DNA of 64,000 nt from the NCBI RefSeq assembly GCF_003950295.1, contig NZ_RHNP01000003.1, positions 45,376 to 109,375 on the forward strand, in the 5' to 3' direction. Shown piece after piece: positions 1 to 9,061 of this stretch (position 1 is the stretch's first letter; each line of letters starts with the position of its first letter). A model generated the notes under the pieces. That model ran no database searches and was not told where the DNA came from. It was given only the letters and a program-made list of their open reading frames with translations. This stretch comes from Loigolactobacillus iwatensis. Its GTDB lineage: Bacteria > Bacillota > Bacilli > Lactobacillales > Lactobacillaceae. A program made the position numbers and the translations under genes.

Positions 1-1
1 C

Positions 2-391
2 CTTGATCAGCTTGCTGGTTTAAAAGCAGCTGGTGCAGATCTAACGCACGTGTGTTTAAGTCACGTAGATTTATCTGAAGATGTTGATTATATAAAACGT
101 ATTTGCGACACTGGCGCAAGTATTAGTTTTGACCATATTGGTCGACACTTAAAAAACAAAGATAGTTTAAGAATCAATATGATTACTAACTTAGTAAATA
201 GTGGATATTCTGATAACATTTGTTTGGCCGGGGATATGGGTAGAAAGAAATACTTTATTTCTTATGGTGGTGAGCCTGGTCTAAAATATATTTTAACAGA
301 TTTAAAATCAGAGTTACTTCAACATATCTCAGAGACAGATTATGCTAAAATGGTAACTACTAACCCACATAAAGTGCTTATTCGTCAGTAA
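2..391 (+). CDS. Phosphotriesterase-family hydrolase, C-terminal part (5' end outside window)
   Basis: The reading frame is open from base 2, so this is the tail of a gene that begins before the window. The visible 129 residues carry the end of a TIM-barrel metal hydrolase of the phosphotriesterase (PTE/Php) family: a CLSHVDLSED strand with metal-ligand-type His and Asp, then AGDMGRKKYFISYGG with the last conserved Asp, and a C-terminal helix ending in NPHKVL. Bacterial members are usually lactonases or esterases encoded beside sugar or amino-acid uptake genes; the substrate here is unknown. A strong terminator follows. The GTG at 50 is internal and is not the start. Confidence 0.8.
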   Translation, partial: LDQLAGLKAAGADLTHVCLSHVDLSEDVDYIKRICDTGASISFDHIGRHLKNKDSLRINMITNLVNSGYSDNICLAGDMGRKKYFISYGGEPGLKYILTDLKSELLQHISETDYAKMVTTNPHKVLIRQ

Positions 392-467
392 TTCTATTGA
401 TTACCGTTTAAAGTATAAATGAGTATATAAACATATTTATGATTTTGTCGAACCAAATATTGTCATG

Positions 468-507
468 AACAGAACTAGAAGCTTTTTAATTCTAGTTCTG
501 TTTTTTA
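468..507 (+). terminator. Rho-independent terminator after the phosphotriesterase-like gene
   Basis: A perfect 13-bp stem (arms 468-480 and 490-502) with a 9-nt loop is followed by a T run. Confidence 0.85.
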
Positions 508-554
508 TTAAAGTGATAATTCTAACTATTCATTCGTATTTTATTTGTTTAATG

Positions 555-1319
555 TTACATAAATTTTTGATTATCTGAGATTTGTATATACTGTTGGATG
601 ATCAAATCAAGAATTAAAAATATTGAAAAATGTGGTGTGAAGTCTGAGGTATTTATCAGAAGTGGCTGTGAATAGCCATGAAGTGTCACGTCAGATAGTT
701 TTTCTAGTGTACTGTTTGGTGTATTGACAATACTAAGAGTAGTTAAGGTTTCTGTGTTTTTAATACGTTGAATAAGTTGGACCAGTTCTTGTGACTCGCC
801 ACTATTTGAGATGAAAATAGCTAATCCGTCTGTGGTTGATAGTTGATCTAAACTCCAGATTATTTGGTGATCTGAAATAAAAGAACAGTTTTTACCTAAT
901 TGTTGCAGAGCAAGATTAAGATATTGACCGCAAGCCGTTGTTAGCCCAATTGCGAAGATGAAAATCTGTTGTTTTTGTTTAATTAGTTGAGTAGTTTTTT
1001 GAATTCTATCTGGTAAATTTTCTTTCAGGGTACTTTGAAAATTATATTTAAAGTTAATATTAAAATCGCTTGATTGAGCCTCAATCGCTAAGTCATTTTT
1101 TACTTGTTCTAAAGCAATTTTTAGTCGACTAAATTTTTGTACCCCAAGTCTCTTACATAATCTTACAACAGTGGTGGTACTGACGTTATTGTCCGTAGCA
1201 ACTTTAGTAATCGTAAGAGAATCAATTTGATTAATATTATCGCCTAAATACTTTAGAATTAGTGATTCTGCAAATGTGAGTTCGGAAGTAACAGTTGGAA
1301 AATATTTGATTAAATTCAT
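555..1319 (-). CDS. MurR/RpiR-family transcriptional regulator
   Basis: A 254-residue protein with an N-terminal RpiR-type helix-turn-helix (about residues 1-75, including TTTVVRLCKRLG) and a C-terminal SIS sugar-phosphate-binding domain (about 105-235, with ISNSGES as phosphate loop). Length and domain order are normal for the family. The start ATG has GGAGGAA about 8 nt upstream. It is divergent from the PTS/mannosidase operon, with a near-perfect 34-bp palindrome in the shared gap, so it most likely controls that operon in response to a phosphorylated sugar. Repressor or activator cannot be decided from sequence. Confidence 0.88.
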   Translation of the reverse strand: MNLIKYFPTVTSELTFAESLILKYLGDNINQIDSLTITKVATDNNVSTTTVVRLCKRLGVQKFSRLKIALEQVKNDLAIEAQSSDFNINFKYNFQSTLKENLPDRIQKTTQLIKQKQQIFIFAIGLTTACGQYLNLALQQLGKNCSFISDHQIIWSLDQLSTTDGLAIFISNSGESQELVQLIQRIKNTETLTTLSIVNTPNSTLEKLSDVTLHGYSQPLLINTSDFTPHFSIFLILDLIIQQYIQISDNQKFM

Positions 1320-1348
1320 ACCAATTCCTCCAATTGCATTTATTATAA

Positions 1349-1382
1349 CCTAAATCAGGGTAAATTTTTACTCTAATTTAGG
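1349..1382. promoter_or_regulatory. 34-bp palindromic operator candidate for the RpiR regulator
   Basis: Arms CCTAAAT and ATTTAGG plus inner complementary bases give 14 of 17 possible pairs around a centre at 1365/1366. It lies between the divergent regulator and PTS genes, as expected for an operator. Confidence 0.55.
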
Positions 1383-1396
1383 AAAAGCGCTTTCAT
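1381..1396. promoter_or_regulatory. cre (CcpA) site upstream of the PTS operon
   Basis: GGAAAAGCGCTTTCAT matches the catabolite-responsive element core (GAAARCGYTTTC type). It overlaps the end of the palindrome, so carbon catabolite control and the local regulator probably act on the same promoter. Confidence 0.6.
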
Positions 1397-1457
1397 ACAT
1401 TTGCTGGTATATTGGAATTGTAAGATAAATTTATATACCTAGAAGGTAGGGATAACA

Positions 1458-3455
1458 ATGAAACTCGCGGAATTAACTTCAAGCGATCTAATTATATTGG
1501 ATCAATCATACTCAACTAAAGATGAGGTCTTTGATGCGGTTGCAGAACGCCTAATAAAGGCAAAGATCATTCCGGATAAAGTTGATTTTGAGAAAGCACT
1601 TTATGCGCGTGAAAAAGAGAGCCCAACTGGTCTTGAAAATGGAATTGCCATACCACATGCCAAGTCCAGTGCTATTAGTCGACCAGTTTTTGCCGTGGTT
1701 AGATCAACAACGGTTATTGACGGCTGGGAAAGCCTGTCACCAGACAACAATGTTTCGTTAATTTTTCTATTAGCAATACCCGAGAAAAGCGCTGGTGATT
1801 TTCACGTTGAACTTTTGGCCAAGCTATCACGAGCAATGTTAAATAAAGATTTCATCACCAGTGTTAAAAATGCCACACAAGTTGAAGAAGTGATTAATGC
1901 GCTCGATAGGGTTGACGCAACAGAAAAGAATAAAGCAACCACTAATGAGCATGCTACATCCAAAAAGGGCTTAATTCTTGGTGTCACTGCCTGTCCAACT
2001 GGTATCGCACATACTTATATGGCAGCAGAAGCGATTGAAAAAACGGCCAAAGAAATGGGCTATGACGTTTATGTCGAAAAACAAGGTGCCAATGGGATTG
2101 AGGATCGCCCGTCTAAAGAACTCGTCAAAAAGGCTGATGGTTTAATTATCGCTGCCGATGTGGATTTGCATGAAATGAACTATTACGCTGGACTCCCTTA
2201 TATTTCTGTACCTGTTTCAACACCAATTAAGGACGCCAAGTCTTTAATTAACCAAGTCCTTAACCATCCAGATGGTAAGTTTACAACTGTTGAAGATGAT
2301 GAGGAAGAAGGCCCAAGTAATAAAAAAAAGTCAATAGGAACTGAAATGTATCAGGCATTAATGAGTGGTATTTCATATATGATTCCAATTGTTGTCGGTG
2401 CAGGGCTAATGTCGGCAATACCACAAATTGGTGGGTTGTTGTATGGTTTAAAACCAGGTACTATCAGTAATATTGCCTATGCAACGAGTTCAAATTCTAT
2501 CCTGCAATTTTTATATAATTTCAATAGTTTCGGTGGCTTTATCTTTTCTTTGATGTATCCAGTATTAGCTGCGTTTATTGCTTATGCAATTGCAGGTAAA
2601 GTTGGCTTAGCCCCCGGTTTCATTGGTGGCGGCTTAGCCGGGGGTCTGATTTACACAGTTAACGGGATTAAGGATCATGTTTCCTCTGGATTCTTAGGCG
2701 CAATTTGTGTCGGCCTTGTTGCTGGTTATTTCTGTCGATTCTTAAACCAAAAAATTAAGTTATCTAAAAATATTCAATCTTTGAAGCCGATGCTTATCAT
2801 TCCCTTACTCAGTATTATTTTGGTCTATGTTTTAAACCTTTATATTTTCGAACCAATCGGTGGTGGCTTAAACAAGCTACTTGTTGACATTATTGGTCAA
2901 TCAACAGGTTCGTACTTTATTGCAATTGTGATTGCTTTAGCAACTGCCTTTGATATGGGTGGTCCCTTCAACAAAGCGGCTTTCGCGGTTACGCTGGCAC
3001 TTGCCGCTGATCACACTTTTCCCATGACGGCAAATATCTTAGGTTGTATTATTCCACCGTTAGGTATTGGCGCTTCAGTAATTTTAAATCAACATGTATT
3101 TAAGCGTGATATTTACGATGATTCATTAGTTGCAGCGGGGTATACGTCCTTTATTTCGGGGATCATCGGAATTAGTGAAGGTGCAATTCCGTTTGCTTTA
3201 CGTGATCCGTTAATTACAATTCCATTAAATATGGTTGGCTCTGCAATAGCAGCCGTTGTGGCAACGTTCTTTAAAGTAAAAATCTGGTTCCCAATTCCTC
3301 AATTCTGGGGCTGGCCACTAGTTGAAGGCTTATTGCCATATCTACTTTCGTTATTAATCGGTGTGCTCTTTGTTGCTATTGGTAATATTATGATTCGTGA
3401 CCATATTGCCAAAAGAAAAATTAAAGTTTCTAAAAAGCAGTCGGTAGCAGTATGA
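1458..3455 (+). CDS. PTS fructose/mannosylglycerate-type EIIABC transporter
   Basis: A 665-residue phosphotransferase permease in the order EIIA (about 1-150, phosphorylatable His67 in AIPHAKS), EIIB (about 170-270, Cys179 in TACPTGIAHTYMA) and a multi-spanning EIIC (about 295-650). This is the layout of the fructose/MngA family. It imports and phosphorylates a sugar at the membrane. The next gene, overlapping by 4 nt, is a GH38 alpha-mannosidase, as in enterobacterial mngAB, so a mannosyl-containing substrate (mannosylglycerate or a similar mannoside) is the best inference; fructose itself is less likely. The ribosome site is AAGGTAGGG. Confidence 0.88.
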   Translation: MKLAELTSSDLIILDQSYSTKDEVFDAVAERLIKAKIIPDKVDFEKALYAREKESPTGLENGIAIPHAKSSAISRPVFAVVRSTTVIDGWESLSPDNNVSLIFLLAIPEKSAGDFHVELLAKLSRAMLNKDFITSVKNATQVEEVINALDRVDATEKNKATTNEHATSKKGLILGVTACPTGIAHTYMAAEAIEKTAKEMGYDVYVEKQGANGIEDRPSKELVKKADGLIIAADVDLHEMNYYAGLPYISVPVSTPIKDAKSLINQVLNHPDGKFTTVEDDEEEGPSNKKKSIGTEMYQALMSGISYMIPIVVGAGLMSAIPQIGGLLYGLKPGTISNIAYATSSNSILQFLYNFNSFGGFIFSLMYPVLAAFIAYAIAGKVGLAPGFIGGGLAGGLIYTVNGIKDHVSSGFLGAICVGLVAGYFCRFLNQKIKLSKNIQSLKPMLIIPLLSIILVYVLNLYIFEPIGGGLNKLLVDIIGQSTGSYFIAIVIALATAFDMGGPFNKAAFAVTLALAADHTFPMTANILGCIIPPLGIGASVILNQHVFKRDIYDDSLVAAGYTSFISGIIGISEGAIPFALRDPLITIPLNMVGSAIAAVVATFFKVKIWFPIPQFWGWPLVEGLLPYLLSLLIGVLFVAIGNIMIRDHIAKRKIKVSKKQSVAV

Positions 3456-6049
3456 CAGAAGGCTATATAGTCAATTTAACTCATTGGGATCGAGAGTGGT
3501 ATTTTTCCAATCAAGATGCAGTGGTTTTGAGCGACGAATTATTTTCTGATGTACTTGATGAATTGGAAAAACGGCCAGAAGCTAATTTTTGTTTGGATGG
3601 CCAAAGCTCAATTCTAGACGAATATTTGCAAATTCATCCTGAAAATTCACGTCGGGTAAAAAAACTCGTACAAAATAAACAATTATTTATTGGGCCTTGG
3701 TTTACGCAGAGTGATTGTCTATTAGTTGATGGCGAATCTCTAATGCGTAATGTAATGATTGGTATCCGAGATTGTGAAGCCTATGGTGGTGCTATGTCAG
3801 TTGGTTATATTCCTGATAGTTTTGGATTTAATGCTCAACTACCAACGATTTTAAATCAGGTTGGTATTGATAACATCATTTTTTGGCGAGGTATTGATTA
3901 TCAAGAGCAAGTCTCATCCCCTTATTTCAAATGGCAAGGACTTGGTGATACTAGCGTAACCGCAATGACTATTCCGTTAGGCTATGGCTGTGCCCCGAAC
4001 ATGCAAACTACATCAGAGTATATTTCGAATCGGCTAGATAAGTATATGAACTTTATTAATGATATTAGGCCACAAGACAATGTACTGGTGCCTGCGGGAG
4101 GGGATCAACAAAATATTGTCACGAATATTCAGGATAAACTGAATGTGATTAATCAGAAAAGTAAGTATCATTATCACATTAGCTCGTTTAGCGATTTCTT
4201 GAACAAACTTAAACAGAGCAAAGAGTTGCCAAGTTATCGCGGTGAGTTCAGACTTCCGGCCTATGCACGACTTCATCGGACGATTTCATCAGTTCGGATA
4301 AATATTAAACAAGCTAACCATAATGCAGAGCAAAAACTAATTAAACAAGTCGAACCTTTGATGGTCTTAGGCCGAGAATATGGGATTAATATTTCTCAAG
4401 AATTATTAGTCGACGCCTGGAAAAAAGTCCTAGCTTCACAAGCACATGACAGTCTTGGCGGTTGTGTTTATGATGCTGTGTCTGATGATATCATGCACCG
4501 CTACAAAGAGGCAGACGAGCTTTCAGACGGTATTCAGAATTTAATTTTAAGACGGTTGGCCGATAAGTTGGCGCTATCTGAAAATCAAGTTTTACTTGTG
4601 AACACTGAAGCAGAAGCTAAGGATCGCTATTACAAAGTAAATATTTTGACTAATAGGAAAAATATCAAATTCAAAGGTATTACAGATGCGTTTATCGTTA
4701 ACGAGCACTATTATCCTGCAAGAGAACATATCTTAATCGAAAAGCCAGAGGGTAAGAGCTATCTCACTGAACCTGCTTATTTTGAATTATCAGTGATGTT
4801 AAAAACAACTGTCCCTGGCCTAGGATATAAAGTAATTGACTTTAATGATGATCAGTTGGAGTTACCAACTTTTAAGACTGTTGAACTAAATTCAACACCA
4901 AAAATTGAGACTACTGACGTTAAAATTGAATTTTTAAACGGCAATATTTCTGCAACTTTCAATGGTAAAACAATGCCCAATTTAATAAAATTAGTTGATT
5001 GTGCGAATGATGGTGACACCTATGATTTTTCACCGTTAAAAGGAGATACGGAAGTTGAACTACCGTTTAATACAGCCAACGCACAAGTGAGTGGGAAAAT
5101 TCAGCAATTAATTATCAACGGGACGACAAATCTACCTTACGATCTCATTGACCGACAAAATACGTCTGGTCAAACAAAGGCAATCAATTATAAATTAGTC
5201 CTGAGTTTAAACGATGATACCAATACTATTTCGGGTGAATTTTACGTTGATAACACAGTTTGTTCTCACCGGATGCGTTTAGTCTTAAATCCTGAAATAA
5301 AAAATGCTGACGTTTTTGCTGGCTTAACCGCAGGAGCGCTCAAAAATAATCAAATTGATATGCACGATACTGACGGCTATGATGAATACCCAGCACCTTT
5401 AAATGTGTTTGATAAAGTAGTCTCGCTTAGTAATCATGCTTCATCTTTTTCCTTTTATGGTGGTGCAAGTAAAGAATATGAATTAGCCGCAGATAAGCTC
5501 TATATCACATTGTTTGCGAGTACTGGTCAGTTTGGAAAGCCCAATTTAATGTGGCGCCCTGGGCGTGCAAGCGGCGATACCACTAACCAGGGGCACGTGA
5601 TGATAGCAACACCAGAAGCACAATTACTTGGTCCGCAAGAGTTTGATTTTTCCTTGAAGCTATTTTCGCAGACATTTAATCCCTTAAAAGTTCAAAGTGT
5701 TGCCGACGAGGTCTATGCAGCAAACGTTAGTTACCAGAACCAAAGCTTGAATTATTTTATAAATAGATTAGATAATAAGATTCAAAAAAAACAAGAGAAG
5801 CCTTTAACCAAAAAGAAATCAGGGATGCTTGAACTTGATGGACTCACTGTGTCATCAATTTATCCCTCTTACAAAAATAATAATAGGTATTTAATTCGGG
5901 TAACCAATCCAACTAGCAATGCAAAGAAAATTAATACTGATCTATTTTCTAACCATAATCCAGAAATTGTTAACGCGTTAGAAGTTCATCAAGAACAAAA
6001 ATTTGTTGTTGAACCCTACGATATGGTTACAATAAAGTTAGATTATTAA
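3452..6049 (+). CDS. GH38 alpha-mannosidase (mannosylglycerate-hydrolase-like)
   Basis: An 865-residue cytosolic glycoside hydrolase of family 38. The N-terminal catalytic domain has the zinc motif HWDREW (His11, Asp13), the nucleophile region PDSFGF (Asp122) and a further zinc-ligand-type His in SQAHDSLGG; the rest is the beta-sandwich region typical of the family. There is no signal peptide, which fits hydrolysis of a phosphorylated mannoside delivered by the upstream PTS. Translation is coupled to that gene through an ATGA overlap. MngB-like function is inferred from order and family; the exact aglycone is unknown. Confidence 0.87.
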   Translation: MTEGYIVNLTHWDREWYFSNQDAVVLSDELFSDVLDELEKRPEANFCLDGQSSILDEYLQIHPENSRRVKKLVQNKQLFIGPWFTQSDCLLVDGESLMRNVMIGIRDCEAYGGAMSVGYIPDSFGFNAQLPTILNQVGIDNIIFWRGIDYQEQVSSPYFKWQGLGDTSVTAMTIPLGYGCAPNMQTTSEYISNRLDKYMNFINDIRPQDNVLVPAGGDQQNIVTNIQDKLNVINQKSKYHYHISSFSDFLNKLKQSKELPSYRGEFRLPAYARLHRTISSVRINIKQANHNAEQKLIKQVEPLMVLGREYGINISQELLVDAWKKVLASQAHDSLGGCVYDAVSDDIMHRYKEADELSDGIQNLILRRLADKLALSENQVLLVNTEAEAKDRYYKVNILTNRKNIKFKGITDAFIVNEHYYPAREHILIEKPEGKSYLTEPAYFELSVMLKTTVPGLGYKVIDFNDDQLELPTFKTVELNSTPKIETTDVKIEFLNGNISATFNGKTMPNLIKLVDCANDGDTYDFSPLKGDTEVELPFNTANAQVSGKIQQLIINGTTNLPYDLIDRQNTSGQTKAINYKLVLSLNDDTNTISGEFYVDNTVCSHRMRLVLNPEIKNADVFAGLTAGALKNNQIDMHDTDGYDEYPAPLNVFDKVVSLSNHASSFSFYGGASKEYELAADKLYITLFASTGQFGKPNLMWRPGRASGDTTNQGHVMIATPEAQLLGPQEFDFSLKLFSQTFNPLKVQSVADEVYAANVSYQNQSLNYFINRLDNKIQKKQEKPLTKKKSGMLELDGLTVSSIYPSYKNNNRYLIRVTNPTSNAKKINTDLFSNHNPEIVNALEVHQEQKFVVEPYDMVTIKLDY

Positions 6050-6072
6050 GTGTTATGAAAGGAAATTAACGT

Positions 6073-7056
6073 ATGAAGATTACAAACTGGGGTATATGTG
6101 GCACTGGTTTTATTGCAAACGATTTTGCGACAAAGGTTGATCGTTCAAAGTTCAATATTTTAGGGGTATTTGATATTAATGCGAACTCTTTAGCTAATTT
6201 TGCAACCAAATATGATATTTCAAATACTTATACTGATTTTGCAAAAATGGCTTCAAATCCTGATATCCAGGGCATCTATATTGGCACACCTAATTCAACC
6301 CATTACCCATTGATGATGCAGGCCTTAAATGCCGGAAAAAATGTTCTGGTTGAAAAAGTGGCTACCCTCAATGGACAGCAATTAGATCAAGTCCAAAAAT
6401 TGGCGCACAAGAAGGGCTTAGTTGTTATTGAAGGGGTCACAATGTATTACATGCCATTGTTCAAGAGAATTAAAGAAATGGTGATCCAGAATAAATTGGG
6501 TAAGCTTAGTACCGTCAACATTACTTTCGGTAGTTCTAAGGAATACGATCCAACAAATCGCTTTTTCAGTCTTGAAAAGGGGGGCGGTGTCCTGTTTGAT
6601 ATTGGTACTTATGCACTTTCTACGTTAGTGTATTTCATGGGTATTGAGACTAAATTATTAAATACTAAAGTCATTATGTCGGAAAGTGGCGTTGACGAAA
6701 AATCCAGTTTTATTGTAGAAAACGACAATCAGGTTCTTGGTACCGCTACAATTGCGTTCAGGGGTAAAATGCCTAAACAGATTATTGTCAGTGGAGACAA
6801 AGGGTACGTAGTGATTAAGGATTTTCCACGCGCCGAAGAAGCAACGGTTTATTGGAATAATGGCGAGAGCGAAAACATACAAACCGGTGACGAAAATCAA
6901 ATTTTTAATTATGAACTGACACGGCTTAATGTCTATTCAGATAATGCAACAGGTAGCGAAGAGGACACACGTAAATTGACATCCCGTGTCATTCATATTA
7001 TGGACGACGCCAGAAAAGAATGGGGCCTGAAATTTCCACACGAAGAACTTATCTAA
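6073..7056 (+). CDS. Gfo/Idh/MocA-family NAD(P)-dependent oxidoreductase
   Basis: A 327-residue protein with an N-terminal Rossmann fold (GICGTGFIA, residues 8-15) and the family EK motif (Glu94-Lys95 in VLVEKVA), followed by the alpha/beta substrate domain (DIGTYALS). These enzymes oxidise or reduce sugars and cyclitols. It is the third gene of the operon (23 nt after the mannosidase, AAAGGA site) and may act on the released sugar or aglycone. A strong terminator follows, so the operon ends here. Confidence 0.85.
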   Translation: MKITNWGICGTGFIANDFATKVDRSKFNILGVFDINANSLANFATKYDISNTYTDFAKMASNPDIQGIYIGTPNSTHYPLMMQALNAGKNVLVEKVATLNGQQLDQVQKLAHKKGLVVIEGVTMYYMPLFKRIKEMVIQNKLGKLSTVNITFGSSKEYDPTNRFFSLEKGGGVLFDIGTYALSTLVYFMGIETKLLNTKVIMSESGVDEKSSFIVENDNQVLGTATIAFRGKMPKQIIVSGDKGYVVIKDFPRAEEATVYWNNGESENIQTGDENQIFNYELTRLNVYSDNATGSEEDTRKLTSRVIHIMDDARKEWGLKFPHEELI

Positions 7057-7115
7057 TATGGTTTGGAATAGGTCTAAGAAATAATTAATGCTTAGAAAAC
7101 TGACATAAGTGATCT

Positions 7116-7173
7116 AAAAAGAGTTTGGTGCTAGAAAATCGGTTATCCGATTCTTTAGCACCAAACTCTTTTT
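7116..7173 (+). terminator. Strong terminator ending the PTS/mannosidase operon
   Basis: An 18-bp perfect stem (7116-7133 with 7156-7173), A-rich before and T-rich after, so it can work in both directions. Confidence 0.88.
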
Positions 7174-7199
7174 ACTGTCCCGGTTTTAATTTTATGCTC

Positions 7200-7435
7200 G
7201 GGGTGCAATGTATGGCCCGTTCATAACAAGAAATAATGATTATAAGGTATTCGCGTTAAATTTTTCTTCGATTAATATAAAAATCTTCTTCCATATAGTT
7301 ATGATAATGTGCTGTAAAGTTCTGGCGCGCATTAAAACGAACTATAGCAATGGTTAGTCTCGGGTCCTACATTAAGTACTTGGGGCAACTGTCATCAAAT
7401 CGATATTCTTTGTTCTTTTCATCAACCAAATACAT
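7200..7435 (-). pseudogene. Degraded cupin-domain gene
   Basis: Reading from an ATG at 7435 with a good AAAGGAG site, the frame gives a cupin-like N-terminus but meets TAG at codon 23 (7367-7369). The same frame then continues with LTIAIVRFNA and AHYHNYMEEDFYI, the recognisable cupin metal-binding strand with its HxH and Glu residues, before a second stop about 40 codons on. The rest is not recognisable. With two stops and no C-terminal half it is a dead gene, unless the TAG is a sequencing error. Confidence 0.55.
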
Positions 7436-7461
7436 AGAAAAAATCTCCTTTTTTTATTTTA

Positions 7462-7662
7462 ATGTATACCAGGGGCACGTCACATAAGGCTAGTTATATT
7501 GGATTACAACATTATTTAGCACAACTCGGGGAATTTCATGATATAGAAGTGATCGTTATGGAGACAAACAGCCGATTTTACAAAGTACATTTACACAATC
7601 TACAGGATATGGAACATTTGACGCATGACGCCATCTTTAACGTTCAATGTAATGATCAGTGA
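7462..7662 (+). CDS. Small ORF or 3' remnant of unknown function
   Basis: Sixty-six codons from ATG to TGA, not recognised. There is no ribosome binding site before the ATG: the sequence there is the reverse of the ribosome site of the degraded cupin gene. A clean terminator begins 8 nt after the stop, so the frame may be the surviving 3' end of a longer gene. No domain or membrane segment is visible. Confidence 0.3.
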   Translation: MYTRGTSHKASYIGLQHYLAQLGEFHDIEVIVMETNSRFYKVHLHNLQDMEHLTHDAIFNVQCNDQ

Positions 7663-7670
7663 TGAATACA

Positions 7671-7709
7671 AATAACGCCCCTGCCAACTATTGGCAAGGG
7701 CGTTATTTA
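7671..7709 (+). terminator. Rho-independent terminator
   Basis: AATAACGCCC pairs with GGGCGTTATT, with TGCCAA/TTGGCA closing the loop. Confidence 0.75.
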
Positions 7710-7716
7710 TTTCCGC

Positions 7717-7798
7717 TCATTATTCTAGAACGTACGCCAAAAGTCTGGATTAACTTACGTTACGCAGTAAACCCAAAAGCGACTTTTGTCCCACTCCA
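7717..7798 (-). repeat. RB repeat, copy 1 (short form, no RA insert)
   Basis: Read on the minus strand it starts AGTGGGACAAAAGTCGC and ends in GGCGTACGTTCTAGAAT. It begins immediately after the stop codon of the DUF2922 gene. The same ends occur at 38733-38856, 39401-39800 and 51860-52140. Confidence 0.75.
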
Positions 7799-8041
7799 CT
7801 ATGCATCAGTTTTCGCTGGCTTTTCGGCCTTGAAAATTGGTGTAACGGTTCGTTCAGTATAATTGGCACCAACTGGATGCGCGTAAGGATTGGCAAAATC
7901 GACTTCGAACATTTTGAGTTCAGCGATTGCCTGCATCGCTGTCTTGACCGTTGTTTCGTCAAGATTCTGTGAGGCGTAGTTCATGCGCAAGTGCTTTTCC
8001 TTACCATTTTCACTGGTAAATTCCATGTCTAGTTGTTTCAT
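7799..8041 (-). CDS. DUF2922 family protein
   Basis: An 80-residue protein matching the small DUF2922 family (MKQLDMEFTSENGK start, then ATVK-type helix and AHPVGANYTERTV). No enzymatic residues are evident; the family's function is unknown. The AAGGAGG site is well placed. It lies downstream of a DUF1659 gene, a partner commonly found next to DUF2922, but here the two are separated by about 240 nt holding a decayed RB/RA repeat, which probably entered a once tighter operon. Confidence 0.72.
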   Translation of the reverse strand: MKQLDMEFTSENGKEKHLRMNYASQNLDETTVKTAMQAIAELKMFEVDFANPYAHPVGANYTERTVTPIFKAEKPAKTDA

Positions 8042-8135
8042 AGGTTGAATTCCTCCTTAATAGTTAAGTGTTTACTTGGTAAATATTGGTAACTATGATC
8101 GTAGTGACAGACATTGTTTTTAACGTGCGCCTAAA

Positions 8136-8282
8136 GTCATATTCCTGCGGTTAGCTACAACGGCCAAATCACCTTTTTCAAAGGTAATTTGTCTGTTTAG
8201 GCTGCGATTCGGACTTCGGTCCATCTTAGTCTGATCGACAACGTTAGTAATCCTCAGAATATAACCGACTCTAGTCCCACTT
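8136..8282 (-). repeat. Degenerate RB-RA composite repeat
   Basis: On the minus strand, right after the DUF1659 stop, AAGTGGGAC (RB end) passes directly into ATTCTGAGGATTACTAACG and the RA inner arms, including the ACCTTTGAAAAAGGT cassette; the outer RA ends are lost. Confidence 0.6.
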
Positions 8283-8283
8283 C

Positions 8284-8499
8284 TTAGATCTCTTCTCCAG
8301 GGAAGTCCTGGCGGCGGTAATTCACGATCACACCAGCATTGGCGCGGTGGCCGGAAAGTGCTTCAACCACTTTACCGAGACTGATAAGTTGCTCAGAAGT
8401 AACTTCTTCCTTACAATCGTGAAAAACACGAGTTGCTTCATTAGCAATATCAGGGCCAGTTACCTTAATTTCAACGTTCGTTTTAATCCAATCATCCAT
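8284..8499 (-). CDS. DUF1659 family protein
   Basis: A 71-residue protein of the DUF1659 family (starts MDDWIKTNVEIKVTG; C-terminal NYRRQDFPG). I take the ATG at 8499 because GGAGG lies 8 nt before it; an in-frame TTG 15 nt upstream is less likely. Function is unknown. The 42-bp element at 8605-8646, about 100 nt upstream, is shared with the promoter region of the helicase operon, suggesting common control. Confidence 0.7.
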   Translation of the reverse strand: MDDWIKTNVEIKVTGPDIANEATRVFHDCKEEVTSEQLISLGKVVEALSGHRANAGVIVNYRRQDFPGEEI

Positions 8500-8604
8500 G
8501 AGTATGTCCTCCAATTTTGGGTATTGTGAATTAACTTCACATTAATTAATTCAATTAAACCCTTATTTTGTAAGTCAGTCGGTGGCCACCTGTTTTCTGC
8601 CTAC

Positions 8605-8646
8605 ATAGATATAAAACCCTCAGCATGCCAAAAAGTGTCACTAAAA
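8605..8646 (-). promoter_or_regulatory. 42-bp promoter-region element, copy 1
   Basis: It matches 12014-12055 at 38 of 42 positions. On the minus strand it carries TTTTAGTGACACTTTTTGG and later GGGTTTTATATCTAT. This copy precedes the DUF1659 gene; the other lies just before the replisome-organiser-like gene. Confidence 0.5.
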
Positions 8647-8670
8647 TTGAAAATAAATAAAATATTTTTT

Positions 8671-8791
8671 GAGAGTGTTTAAAAAGGCGATTAGATTCTG
8701 AGCATTAGCCTAAATTGGCGAATAATTCACGTAGTGGATTATTCGACGATTGTAGCTAAGCGCAGGAATCTGCCTTTTTAAACACGTTTCC
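8671..8791 (+). repeat. RA repeat (short hairpin form)
   Basis: Begins GAGAGTGTTTAAAAAGGCG and ends CCTTTTTAAACACGTTT; the whole unit folds back on itself. Confidence 0.85.
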
Positions 8792-8825
8792 GCTAAATTG
8801 GTTGGGAAAATAAGAACAAAAGTAT

Positions 8826-9060
8826 TTTCAAAACACGATCTAAACAGATGATTTGGCTGTTGTAGCTACTATTCCGCAATTGAGGATTATTAGCTTAAAT
8901 ACGCTAATAATCTTGATGCTCCATACGTTGTCCATTCAACTACGGCGAAAAGCGCCAAGTTGAAGCATGGCAACCGCAGGAATCTGCATTTCCAAACACG
9001 TTTCCACTAAATTAGTCAGAGAAATACTAACAAAAGTATTTTCCAAACACGTTTCTGCAA
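8826..9060 (+). repeat. RA repeat, long form, left end worn, plus a solo right end
   Basis: Contains the ATTATTAGC/GCTAATAAT cassette and the GGCGAAAAGCGCC hairpin, ends TTCCAAACACGTTT near 9004, and is followed by a second solo end at 9038-9060. Confidence 0.7.
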
Positions 9061-9061
9061 T

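Noticed and set aside
7659..7862. Plus-strand frame of 67 codons
   Set aside because: Covers a terminator, an RB repeat and the antisense of the DUF2922 gene; no ribosome site.
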